Below are positions 1 to 7,837 of a stretch of 64,000 bases of DNA, one piece after another. The position numbers and the translations under genes were made by a program. How positions within the stretch are numbered: the stretch's first letter is position 1; the number at the start of each line of letters is the position of its first letter. The stretch is from CAZASK01 sp964487845 (GTDB lineage Bacteria > Chlamydiota > Chlamydiia > Chlamydiales > FEN-1388): contig CAZASK010000003.1 of assembly GCA_964487845.1 (NCBI GenBank), forward strand, positions 1 through 64,000. Reading direction: 5' to 3'. The notes under the pieces were generated by a model, which saw nothing but the letters and a program-made list of their open reading frames with translations, was not told the DNA's origin and did not search any database.

Positions 1-42
1 TCCCGGACAATTATGTTTCCTTGTTAGGGGGTCAATCTTTAC

Positions 43-498
43 CTAAATTGCCCGAATTTTTAGAATAGTGTCCCACAATGGGATGGTGTCGACTTGCTCT
101 CCTCGCACAAAGCAAAGAGTATCTACGGCATTGACGAGCGCCACACAGGGCGCTGCTATGAAGGCGTTATACCCAAGAATTTGTCTGATAGCACCCTTGG
201 TGAATGCACACGCTTTGCACTCAATGAGCATAAGAGGAAAGCCTGAGGGGTGATAAATCACAAGGTCGACTCTACGCCTGGGAGGAGGCAAAAGAGATCT
301 GCGATTCGGCAGCTCAGCTATATTTTTCTCTATTACGATAAGAGAGGCTGGATACCCTAAGAGGGTGACCAGCCTGAAGAGGAGCTCTTGCCTCACACGC
401 TCTTCTGGCGTTGCTTTCACAAAAGAGCGTCTGAGCAGACAGGATATGGTTGCTTCTTCTACTTTATTCCGGGGCGATGACGCCATAATTTCCGTCAT
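43..498 (-). CDS. HsdR N-terminal-like (PD-(D/E)XK) nuclease-fold protein
   Basis: A 151-residue protein resembling the N-terminal domain of type I restriction R subunits (HSDR_N), a PD-(D/E)XK nuclease fold. Seen: a basic stretch followed by VDLVIY and then LIECKA about 15 residues later, which fits the D...ExK metal-binding pattern; GAIRQILGYN matches the helix that follows in the family. No helicase domain and no HsdM or HsdS genes lie nearby, so this is not a restriction system. Stand-alone copies are widespread and of unknown role. The ATG lies inside the 3' end of the upstream hibernation-factor gene (35-nt overlap), so the two are probably translationally coupled. Family call fairly sure, function unknown. 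Confidence 0.7.
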   Translation of the reverse strand: MTEIMASSPRNKVEEATISCLLRRSFVKATPEERVRQELLFRLVTLLGYPASLIVIEKNIAELPNRRSLLPPPRRRVDLVIYHPSGFPLMLIECKACAFTKGAIRQILGYNAFIAAPCVALVNAVDTLCFVRGEQVDTIPLWDTILKIRAI

Positions 499-1090
499 TT
501 CTTTTGTAGATCACCTTCAGCTTGCGATCTATCTCGTCTCGGTAGACAAGCACCTCTTGCTTTCCAAGGTCCATCTTCATAATGGCCTCTTGTGTGGTCA
601 ATATCTTTAAAGGAGCCGTCTCGCTTTTTACGATCTGGGGCATTTGAAGATTTTTCGATGCTTCTTCTTCAATTTGTTTGTTATAGAGAGGCACTTCATC
701 TTCATCAAGCTCTCGTCCATATACATCTACGGGTATATCGAGAACGGGATGATTTTTTTGGTGATGATCATGAAGACGTTTGAGGTATTTTTTGAGCTGT
801 GCTTGCAATTTATCAACTGCTTTATCAATTGAGACATACATATCGTTTGTCACGCCATGACTTTGAATATGGGTGTGCCCATACTTCATCACGATATCTA
901 CTCGATGTTCGAGTTTTTGGATATCCATCGTCACTGTAATATCAATAATACGATCACCGAGACGTTCTAACTTTGCAATTTTGTCTCTTGCATATTCTTT
1001 CATTGCTTCGGTGACATGAACATGGCGTCCACAGACAGAAATGTTATACCCTTGGTCAACAAATTCCAGCATTTTTTCCTTTCGAGACAT
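464..1090 (-). CDS. hpf: Ribosome hibernation promoting factor, long form (HPF/YfiA)
   Basis: Binds the 30S subunit in resting cells and, in the long form, pairs ribosomes into 100S dimers. The first ~110 residues carry the S30AE/RaiA domain (start YNISVCGRHVHVTEAMKEYA, then DIQKLEHRVDIVMKYG), followed by a charged linker and the C-terminal dimerisation domain (about 150-208; MKMDLGKQEVLVYRDE...GNYGVIAPE). The frame is open further upstream to 1147, but ATG at 1090 is chosen because GGAGGAG lies at 1098-1104, seven bases before it; this gives 208 residues. It overlaps the downstream HSDR_N gene. In an obligate intracellular bacterium with a dormant infectious form, a role in ribosome storage is a natural inference. 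Confidence 0.9.
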   Translation of the reverse strand: MSRKEKMLEFVDQGYNISVCGRHVHVTEAMKEYARDKIAKLERLGDRIIDITVTMDIQKLEHRVDIVMKYGHTHIQSHGVTNDMYVSIDKAVDKLQAQLKKYLKRLHDHHQKNHPVLDIPVDVYGRELDEDEVPLYNKQIEEEASKNLQMPQIVKSETAPLKILTTQEAIMKMDLGKQEVLVYRDEIDRKLKVIYKRNDGNYGVIAPE

Positions 1091-1163
1091 GGTGTTTCTC
1101 CTCCGGTAGGGTAAAGATAAGGCAAGAGGTTCATCATCCCCTTGCACTTTCAGTCTAATGCTT

Positions 1164-2261
1164 TTAGACCTTATTTAAAAGAGACTTGTTGTCTTCCTGA
1201 CCATGCCTCAATTTCCTATTGCCAAGCTGTCCGCAGGCTGCCATCACATCACGCCCTTTTGTCTTACGCAGGAGCACTCGAAATCCTGCCTTTCTTAAGA
1301 TATCCATAAAATATTCGATCGCCTCACCACTCGGCATTGTATAGCTATCTTTCGCTTGCGGATTATAGGGAATGATGTTGACTTTTACAAAAAGACCTTG
1401 CAGATACCGAGCAAGAGATTCAGCATGCTGCACGGTGTCATTCACCCCTCCTATCAACACATAGGCTGCCAAGATCTCACGTCCTGTCTTCTCATGATAA
1501 GAGCGCATGGCATCGTAGAGCATAGCCAGATTTTCTTTTCTATTCCATGGCATGAGTTTATTGCGCAACTGATCGTCAGCTGCGTTGACAGAGACTGCAA
1601 TATTTGGGAAACGCTTGGTGTCTTCACTGATTTTCCGAAGCCCGTCTAACCTTCCACTTGTAGAGACTGTGATTCTTTGCATGCCGATAGCAAAGCCATT
1701 TTGATCTGTCATGATATCGATTGCTTTCATCACGTTGTCATAGTTATCAAAGGGCTCTCCCATCCCCATAAAGACGACATTGCGTATCTGAGACTCTGGT
1801 AGAGCGGCCTTTTCTTGGAGCATACGATTCGCACATGCAAGCTGCGTCGTGATCTCACGAACAGAAAGATTACGCAAAAGTCCCATCTTCCCTGTCTCAC
1901 AAAAAGCACAGCCCATCTTGCAGCCAATCTGTGAGGAGACGCAGAGGGTAAGCCCCTCTTTCATGGGGATGATAACCGATTCGATGTCGAAGCCATCTTC
2001 GGTGCGCAAAAGGATTTTCCTTGTCTCTTCCATCTCTTGAATACACTGAATTTTTGGAAGTGAAGTATCGATACGCTGCACAAGCTCTGCAAAGAGCTGC
2101 TGCCCATTTTTCAAGCAGGGAAGATCTGCTTGAAAAGATCCGTTTTTGTAAAAATATTTATAAAGCGCTGCGATCTGCTCTTTGCCGCGGCCGACCTCTT
2201 GATAGAGGATGTCGACAAAGCTTGCAAGAGTATGGTCGAATATGGAATGCTTGTTATTCAT
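1164..2261 (-). CDS. rlmN: Dual-specificity 23S rRNA A2503 / tRNA A37 C2-methyltransferase RlmN
   Basis: Radical-SAM enzyme that puts a methyl group on C2 of A2503 in 23S rRNA and A37 in some tRNAs. Seen: the 4Fe-4S motif CKMGCAFC (Cys114, 118, 121), the SAM-binding MGMGEPFDNYDNV, and the methyl-carrying Cys343 in GRDVMAACGQLG. Length 365 fits the family. The tRNA-Arg gene lies 24 bp upstream on the same strand, so the two may share a transcript, which would join a tRNA with a tRNA/rRNA-modifying enzyme. The 73 bp to hpf leave room for little more than a ribosome site. Confidence 0.93.
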   Translation of the reverse strand: MNNKHSIFDHTLASFVDILYQEVGRGKEQIAALYKYFYKNGSFQADLPCLKNGQQLFAELVQRIDTSLPKIQCIQEMEETRKILLRTEDGFDIESVIIPMKEGLTLCVSSQIGCKMGCAFCETGKMGLLRNLSVREITTQLACANRMLQEKAALPESQIRNVVFMGMGEPFDNYDNVMKAIDIMTDQNGFAIGMQRITVSTSGRLDGLRKISEDTKRFPNIAVSVNAADDQLRNKLMPWNRKENLAMLYDAMRSYHEKTGREILAAYVLIGGVNDTVQHAESLARYLQGLFVKVNIIPYNPQAKDSYTMPSGEAIEYFMDILRKAGFRVLLRKTKGRDVMAACGQLGNRKLRHGQEDNKSLLNKV

Positions 2262-2285
2262 ATAATCGTGTGATAATGAAATGTA

Positions 2286-2359
2286 CGCACCGAAGAGGAC
2301 TCGAACCTCTAACCACCTGGTTCGAAGCCAGGTACTCTATCCGATTGAGCTATCGGTGC
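2286..2359 (-). tRNA. tRNA-Arg (anticodon TCG)
   Basis: On the minus strand a full cloverleaf can be drawn: acceptor GCACCGA pairs with TCGGTGC, the anticodon arm CTGGC-TTCGAAC-CAG places TCG, and the T arm carries GGTTCGAGTCC. About 74 nt; no CCA is encoded, so it is added after transcription. Lies just upstream of rlmN. Confidence 0.95.
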
Positions 2360-2406
2360 ATTGAACGAGAGACAGAGTCTATCACACCTTCATTTTAAGG
2401 ACAACC

Positions 2407-2952
2407 ATGCAGTCGACAGAAGGCATTGTACTGCGCACAACACCATTTGAGGAGCATTCATTTATATCGACTCTTTTTACAAAGCATTTTGGGATTGTCA
2501 GCGTGATCAAGAGAGTAAAAAAAGAGCAGATGAGCATATCTCCTCTTGTAAAAATAGAGCTTACTCTCAGGCCGACATCGCATGATCTCTGGAAGGCAAA
2601 AGATATCATTATCACTACCTCATATCCCAATCTACGCACCAGCTTGGAGGCTATTCAACTTGCCGCCCTCATGCTGAAAAGGCTGTCCATGCTTCTTCCA
2701 TTCCATGAGCCTCATGATGAAGTGTATGTACTGTTTGACACACATCTCAAGCTTTTAGGCTCTGGTAGTGAAAATAAAGCTATCGCCTGCTCATTTTTTG
2801 TACACCTCTACTATCTTGAAGGCCTCCTTTCGGAAAATCACCAAAGCAGATGGCTGCCCTTATTTAGACACGGATACACGAAGAATATTGAGAGAGATAT
2901 TGTAGATGAGATTTTGACTTTAGTTACACGAGATGCGAAAGGGGGGACTTGA
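2407..2952 (+). CDS. recO: DNA repair protein RecO, short form
   Basis: Recombination mediator that loads RecA with RecF/RecR. The N-terminus (MQSTEGIVLRTTPFEEHS, then TLFTKHFGIVSVIKRVKK) is the OB-fold of RecO; the rest is the helical domain. At 181 residues it is shorter than typical RecO (about 230-250) and shows no zinc-binding cysteine cluster, as is common in chlamydial RecO. The last six codons plus the stop overlap the 3' end of tRNA-Leu on the opposite strand. ATG at 2407 follows AAGGACAACC, which includes a usable AAGGA site. Confidence 0.85.
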   Translation: MQSTEGIVLRTTPFEEHSFISTLFTKHFGIVSVIKRVKKEQMSISPLVKIELTLRPTSHDLWKAKDIIITTSYPNLRTSLEAIQLAALMLKRLSMLLPFHEPHDEVYVLFDTHLKLLGSGSENKAIACSFFVHLYYLEGLLSENHQSRWLPLFRHGYTKNIERDIVDEILTLVTRDAKGGT

Positions 2953-3017
2953 ACCCCCACGAAGTTGCCTTCACTACCACCTCAAGGTAGCGCGTATACC
3001 AATTCCGCCACTTCCGC
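2934..3017 (-). tRNA. tRNA-Leu (anticodon GAG)
   Basis: Minus-strand class II tRNA: acceptor GCGGAAG pairs with CTTTCGC (one G-U), anticodon arm CTACC-TTGAGGT-GGTAG gives GAG, a variable arm follows, and the T arm has GGGGGTTCAAGTCCCCC. About 84 nt, CCA not encoded. Its 3' end overlaps the end of recO on the other strand. Confidence 0.95.
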
Positions 3018-3210
3018 GTATAAAAGACCACCTATGCACTTCGTTGTGCTAGGCGAGCGAAGAACGCTTTTCGGTCAAGATGCTAGCAAAATATCGCTAT
3101 TTTCTACAACCATTTTTGAAGCGCTTTAAAAAAGATGTCCCCCTTATGAACAAACCTGCTACACTCTTTGCCATTATTACAAACTCACCTCAAGAAAGAG
3201 AGTTCTTTTT

Positions 3211-3492
3211 ATGCAGCCAATACCTCTAGAGAATCAATTTATGAGCAGCCTTGTCGTCTCCTGCGTACAAAAAATTGATTCGAGATGCATTTATTCGGTG
3301 TCATCGCCAATCTATAAAGGCTCTATTGTTATCTTCCGCGATGGGGCAACGGTGAAGTGGAAAATAAGCACTGGATGGGATATATTACCCAAGCAATATA
3401 CTATCAATGAGCAGCAATTTCTCACGAGAATTATCCAAAAAACAGAGCAACTTGTAAAAGAAAAATTACTCGAAAAAAATAGCACCTTTTAA
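3211..3492 (+). CDS. Small hypothetical protein
   Basis: A 93-residue protein I do not recognise. It contains three cysteines, no obvious membrane segment, and ends in a charged helix (residues ~65-93, rich in K and E). The upstream 190 bp (3018-3210) hold only an imperfect hairpin around 3033-3055 and no gene. AAGAAAGAGAG precedes the ATG and could serve as ribosome site. The frame starts and stops cleanly and faces no competing gene, which supports it being real, but there is no family evidence. Confidence 0.5.
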   Translation: MQPIPLENQFMSSLVVSCVQKIDSRCIYSVSSPIYKGSIVIFRDGATVKWKISTGWDILPKQYTINEQQFLTRIIQKTEQLVKEKLLEKNSTF

Positions 3493-3573
3493 TCATCGCT
3501 CGGCATTTTTTGCTTACTAATTATCTTTTTTTACTATAGGCTGTAGTAAACACTGTAAAGCACTTAGTCACAC

Positions 3574-4413
3574 ATGGTTACGTTTAAAGAAATCACCCTT
3601 CTTCCTACTACAAGCCAGCGCATGGCGGCATTTTGCACCTCTAAGTCCTACGTGCTGAAGGCTCTTTTTGAAGCCATCAAGACGCGGTATAAGACGATAT
3701 GGTACAAGGATGCGATCTACATCGACTTATCGCCTGAGAATGCTGAGATAAAGAAAGAGATCTTTTGTTTTTCGTATGGAGTGAGTGTATTTTGGGGCAT
3801 GGAAGAACTTGAGGAGTCTTTATTTTTAAAAGAACTCAAGCCTTTTGAAACTCTACCACAAGATGCTCCTGAACGCGAGGTAATGAGCTTCTCATGTGGA
3901 AGTACGCAGAAGATAGAAGAAGATGAAGTGATGCTCCCTGACTGCCATCACCTCTCGAAGCTTGCCATCTCGCATGGCCTTGCCCAGTCGGTAAAACTTG
4001 CCATCTTTGAGTATGCGATCCAGAAGACGATTGACAAGACGAAAAATATTCCTGAGCAGCTGGCAGCACAGGGAAAAATCCCTCTTTCGAAGGTAGAAAT
4101 CCGAAAGAAGATGGGTGAGCTATTTATCGAACGCAGTTCAGTAAACCTCCACTCCGACATTCTAGACCTACCGGACTTTTTCTGGGATCACTCGGATGTA
4201 GAGCCACTCTACCGGATGATTGCAAGCCATCTCGACCTTAAAACACGTATCGAGATTTTGAATCAGCGCCTGGACACTGTGCATGATCTATTTGAGATGC
4301 TCGGCAATGAGCTCAACCACCAGCACTCGAGCCGGCTTGAGCTGATCATCGTCTGGCTCATCGTCATCGAAGTCGCGCTTACTCTCTCTAAAGATGTGTT
4401 TAATCTGTTATGA
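3574..4413 (+). CDS. RMD1/DUF155 family membrane-anchored protein
   Basis: A 279-residue protein matching the DUF155 family (yeast Rmd1/Sif2, human RMND1). Seen: the early stretch ALFEAIKTRYKTIWYKDAIY and the strand FSYGVSVFWGMEELEES; the family hallmark in the helical part (ISHGLAQSVKLAIFEYAI; the run from HSDILDLPDFFWD to LYRMIASHLDLKTRIEILN); and a single C-terminal membrane segment (LIIVWLIVIEVALTL, about 258-273) with the bulk in the cytoplasm. The biochemical role of bacterial members is unknown; the mitochondrial homologue supports translation in the organelle. The stop overlaps the start of yidD (ATGA), so they are one operon. Confidence 0.8.
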   Translation: MVTFKEITLLPTTSQRMAAFCTSKSYVLKALFEAIKTRYKTIWYKDAIYIDLSPENAEIKKEIFCFSYGVSVFWGMEELEESLFLKELKPFETLPQDAPEREVMSFSCGSTQKIEEDEVMLPDCHHLSKLAISHGLAQSVKLAIFEYAIQKTIDKTKNIPEQLAAQGKIPLSKVEIRKKMGELFIERSSVNLHSDILDLPDFFWDHSDVEPLYRMIASHLDLKTRIEILNQRLDTVHDLFEMLGNELNHQHSSRLELIIVWLIVIEVALTLSKDVFNLL

Positions 4414-4595
4414 GATATGTTGCTCTTATTTTAATCCAAACCTACAGACTATGTATAAGCCCGCTTTTGGGCAAAAGCTGCCGCTTCCACCCCTCTTGCT
4501 CCGAATATGCCCTCATAGCCTTTCGTGAAAAGCCCTTTTTCAAAGCACTCGCTCTGACCATCAAGCGCATTTTAAGCTGCAATGCGTGGTGGTAG
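4410..4595 (+). CDS. yidD: Membrane protein insertion efficiency factor YidD
   Basis: Small amphipathic protein that helps the YidC insertase. Seen: the family pattern LCISPLLGKSCRFHPSCSEYA followed by the helix ALALTIKRILSCN; all three conserved cysteines are present. At 61 residues it is at the short end for the family (usually 70-85). It overlaps the DUF155 gene by four bases. A second, aberrant YidD-like protein lies at 42037-42417. Confidence 0.93.
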   Translation: MRYVALILIQTYRLCISPLLGKSCRFHPSCSEYALIAFREKPFFKALALTIKRILSCNAWW

Positions 4596-4598
4596 CAG

Positions 4599-6314
4599 CT
4601 ACTTCCAACGATCCACAATACTCAAACATTCCTGATAATGAGCTTTTGAAAACTCTGTTCCGACGCCAGCTAACCACGGAGTTGTTCCACTAGTTAACTT
4701 ACCCTTAGATTGCTCTTCACTACCCACCAAAGTTTGCAGCACTTTAGACTCCATAGGTAATGAAATTGGGGGAGTTGTTATAACTGGGTTTATCACCCGT
4801 AGAAAAATTGCATTTATACTCATCTTGGAAGCCATTTCAACAATCGAAGTTCCTGATTTAAGTTCAGGGACCTTCTCATCCATTCCTTTATTTCCATATA
4901 ATTGTAAATATCCGTTATAAAATTTTTTCATCATGTCTGACAATGGCTTGTCTTGTATATTTTCTAAGAAGTTCTTGACATGACCAAATATCAGCTCGCT
5001 CTGATTTTTTACCTGCTCGCTTGCTTTTTTACCCTCTGAGTCATCGAAAGGCAGTTGACGATTCAATTTATTTATAGCCTGATACGCGTCCGACTGTTCA
5101 AATTTCAACCTATTTTTCAAAAAAAATGCTAATAATTCTGTAAGCGGCGTTTTCCCTCGAAGAACAGATTGCGGCTCTTGTAGTCCATTCATATGCTCTT
5201 GAAGCAGGTCTCCAACAAAATTACCACTTTCGTCACCCAACTTATCTAACAAAGCTCTATATACACTCTGTTTTACATCCTCTGAAATAGATTTGAAATC
5301 AGGAGAAGCATACAGCTTTTTGAGCGAAGTCACCTCATTCAAATCTGGTAAGTAGTTTTTATAACACTCATTTTTTGCTTCTTTAGTTAAAACACTATGA
5401 AAAGCGCTGCCTGATAACACCTCCACTTTTTCATGAGGCTTTAGATCACGAAATACATCTACAAATACTTGAGAAAATGCTTTTCTATCTTTTTCGTCTA
5501 TGAGATTTTTGTGTTCGTGAAATTGACTTAATTGCTCCAGCAGCTTCTTTGAACCACGCCCAGAATCACTCGTAAGCACATCTGCGAATTTTTTAACATG
5601 TGATATATCAGCCATCATCTCATTTCGCGCTGCTCTTTTAGAAGCCATTTTTTTCGAGAATGCCCCGCTGATGCGCTGACCTAAAGTAATACTCTTATCG
5701 GACTTCAGTTGTTTGATCGATTGAAGCTGCTGATGCAACTTTTCTACCGCTTGCAACTCACTATCTGTCATCTTCTCGGGTTTGAGCGATTCATGCATCT
5801 TTATGCCGGAATCATAGCTCTGGAGCCGCAGAAGTTCATTTTCTACTTTTGCTTTCTCCTCATTTTTTGTCTTGAGCTGCTGTTGCAGATTACTCACCTC
5901 GTTCTCATTTACATTTTGGCCAAATCCGTCACCAGCTGCCGCGAGAGTTAGTTGGGTATGTAATTCCTTTATCTCTTTTGCCATCTGCTTTATATTGGAA
6001 GAAAGTTCTGGCAATTTCTTCTCTACATCAAATCGTGACTTAATATCTACATTCATCTGGGCTAATTTTTGGAGGTAATCTGAATGAACTTTTAGTAATT
6101 TTTTATTTTCATTCAGCGATTGTGCTGTCTTCCCAATATTAAAAAATACTTTTGCTTTACTAAGCAGCGAGCTCACACCGGAACCGATCCCTAGCTCATT
6201 CTTTAGCTCAGTAATTTTCACAGCCAGCTCACCTATTTTTGCTTGATGCCCTAGCTTGGCTTGTTGATAGAACTGCTGATTCACAGGAATATCTAAATTG
6301 CCATTTACACCCAT
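4599..6314 (-). CDS. RasGAP-domain protein with long coiled-coil N-terminus (candidate effector A)
   Basis: 571 residues. The N-terminal ~240 are helical and coiled-coil, and align with the protein at 27573 (here AKLGHQAKIGELAVKITELK, there SKQGHLLKIGEKALRVTQLK). The C-terminal ~240 read as a RasGAP domain: SVLRGKTPLTELLAFFLK matches the arginine-finger segment (family pattern FRGNSLA...; candidate finger Arg386), EQVKNQSELIFGHVKNFLE matches the mid-domain helix, and FLRVINPVITTP matches the FLRxxxPAIxSP signature (Arg506). Finger-to-FLR distance is 120 residues, against about 115 in NF1 and p120GAP from memory. RasGAPs speed GTP hydrolysis by Ras; a bacterial copy would act in the host. Start ATG at 6314 is chosen over an upstream TTG because GGAG sits six bases before it. 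Paralog of the next gene. Effector status is inferred. Confidence 0.75.
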   Translation of the reverse strand: MGVNGNLDIPVNQQFYQQAKLGHQAKIGELAVKITELKNELGIGSGVSSLLSKAKVFFNIGKTAQSLNENKKLLKVHSDYLQKLAQMNVDIKSRFDVEKKLPELSSNIKQMAKEIKELHTQLTLAAAGDGFGQNVNENEVSNLQQQLKTKNEEKAKVENELLRLQSYDSGIKMHESLKPEKMTDSELQAVEKLHQQLQSIKQLKSDKSITLGQRISGAFSKKMASKRAARNEMMADISHVKKFADVLTSDSGRGSKKLLEQLSQFHEHKNLIDEKDRKAFSQVFVDVFRDLKPHEKVEVLSGSAFHSVLTKEAKNECYKNYLPDLNEVTSLKKLYASPDFKSISEDVKQSVYRALLDKLGDESGNFVGDLLQEHMNGLQEPQSVLRGKTPLTELLAFFLKNRLKFEQSDAYQAINKLNRQLPFDDSEGKKASEQVKNQSELIFGHVKNFLENIQDKPLSDMMKKFYNGYLQLYGNKGMDEKVPELKSGTSIVEMASKMSINAIFLRVINPVITTPPISLPMESKVLQTLVGSEEQSKGKLTSGTTPWLAGVGTEFSKAHYQECLSIVDRWK

Positions 6315-6392
6315 GATCCACTCCAATATATGTTTTACCTTTCTTGTAACAGCTAAACAATTTATTGGACAGAATGGTTTTATCGAGTAGTT

Positions 6393-7823
6393 TTACGGAG
6401 CAAACTGATCGATGAGTTTGAGATACTCGGCTTTATTATCGTTAGTGAATTGCTCAGAGAATGGAATAGCAAGCTTGCTACCTAAGTTACACAGACTTTG
6501 AAAGACGACAGAGATGTCTCGTACCACGGCCTGCGATTTTGCTTCATTAGGAGTTACCTTTTGACCTAGAGGAAGAGTGCAAGCTTTGGTAATGATAGGA
6601 CAGAGGCAACGCAAAAATAGCGGATTCATCGCCATCTTTGAAATCATCTCACCTTCACACAATCCATTTTTAATGTCCGCTCCTTGTTCTTTAATGTCCT
6701 GTCTTGTATAAAATTCAGTATATGACTGCTTCAACCCTTGTACAACGACCTGTAAATCTGTATCGACGCTTGTTTGACTCACAAAATCCATAATCATCGG
6801 CCATGATTTTTTACATGGATTTTCTAGCGCTGTGTTGTACCTTTCAGACGCCTCTTTGTATTTTTGAAGCTCTCCATTATATTTTTCCATCTCACTCTCA
6901 TAATTTTCTGACCCTTCGAGAGGCTTCTTTAGAGGCTTTGGCTTCTCAGGCATCTTCTGTGCTTGTTCTTTGATAAATGACAACGCCTGAGATGACTCAA
7001 ATGAGCTCTGTAACTTCATATTATAAAAGCCAGTAAGAAGCGATGAGACCTCATTATTTTGTCGAAAGACATCACTTGACAGTTTTACTCCTTGCAAATA
7101 TCCCCGAACCTGCTCACTTACAAATGGCGCCGCCTGATTCCCCAGTTTCTTCAATATACTGGAGATAAACCTCTCTTTTATGTCGTCCTTCAAGGACATA
7201 AATCGTGACTGCACGACAGTATTCGTCGTTCCGTCATCGGTATTAGTAGTAGTCATTTTTTTCGACTTAAAAATCTCCTTCATGTCCTCAAGTGGCATAC
7301 GATCCAAAACTTTCTCTAGCTGTGCTTGAAATATCTGCTTCCCCCCCGAATTCATCTTGTCAAATGCTGTCTTTCCACTTAAGTCTGCTTGAAGAAATTG
7401 ATTCTTTATCTCGTTTATGTCAGGCAATCCTTTTTCCTGAGATACAAACACACCACGTTGAACAGCCATCTTTAATTCAATATTCGACAACTCTTTTTTC
7501 TGAGATGGAGCACTTGCCTTCAACGAGCTTCCTATATCCTTTACTCCCTGAACAATTCTTGCTACCAGAGCCTTAATTGCTTCGATAAACTTTGCCCCTT
7601 CCCCTGTAAAGAGCGGAGATGATCCAGATGTTCTTGTAGAAATATTGCTGTGGTTTTCTTGAATAGGGCCTGGGCCAGCTGACCCCCCACCATTTTTAGA
7701 CAGAGCGTCGCTCGCAACCCCCAAAAATTTGAGCGCCTTCAGACTTGTATCAGGTGGAAGTGGCGTGAAGGCACCTTGTTGTGGAACACCACCTAACCCA
7801 GGACGTAAGTCTAAATCACCCAT
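6393..7823 (-). CDS. RasGAP-domain protein (candidate effector B)
   Basis: 476 residues. The N-terminus (1-100) is Gly/Pro/Ser-rich and looks disordered, as in many secreted effectors. Residues ~210-476 align with the C-terminal half of the neighbour: ERFISSILKKLGNQAAPFV against QSVYRALLDKLGDESGNFV. Then DVFRQNNEVSSLLTGFYN resembles the RasGAP arginine-finger segment (Arg254) and NPLFLRCLCPIITKA the FLR signature (Arg405); AVVRDISVVFQSLCNLG and FTNDNKAEYLKLIDQF match the last RasGAP helices. A Lys/Pro/Glu-rich insertion (~288-330) lengthens the finger-to-FLR distance to 151. Its ribosome site (AGAGGA) directly follows the pckG stop, 15 bp upstream, so read-through from pckG is likely. Effector role is inferred. 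Confidence 0.7.
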   Translation of the reverse strand: MGDLDLRPGLGGVPQQGAFTPLPPDTSLKALKFLGVASDALSKNGGGSAGPGPIQENHSNISTRTSGSSPLFTGEGAKFIEAIKALVARIVQGVKDIGSSLKASAPSQKKELSNIELKMAVQRGVFVSQEKGLPDINEIKNQFLQADLSGKTAFDKMNSGGKQIFQAQLEKVLDRMPLEDMKEIFKSKKMTTTNTDDGTTNTVVQSRFMSLKDDIKERFISSILKKLGNQAAPFVSEQVRGYLQGVKLSSDVFRQNNEVSSLLTGFYNMKLQSSFESSQALSFIKEQAQKMPEKPKPLKKPLEGSENYESEMEKYNGELQKYKEASERYNTALENPCKKSWPMIMDFVSQTSVDTDLQVVVQGLKQSYTEFYTRQDIKEQGADIKNGLCEGEMISKMAMNPLFLRCLCPIITKACTLPLGQKVTPNEAKSQAVVRDISVVFQSLCNLGSKLAIPFSEQFTNDNKAEYLKLIDQFAP

Positions 7824-7837
7824 CTCTCATGTCCTCT

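Noticed and set aside
43..498. Restriction-modification system
   Set aside because: Only an HSDR_N-like domain is present; no HsdM, HsdS or helicase part is in the neighbourhood.
3018..3210. Third copy of the palindromic element (CCTATGCACTTC region)
   Set aside because: Only about ten bases resemble the left end; there are no matching inner arms or right end.
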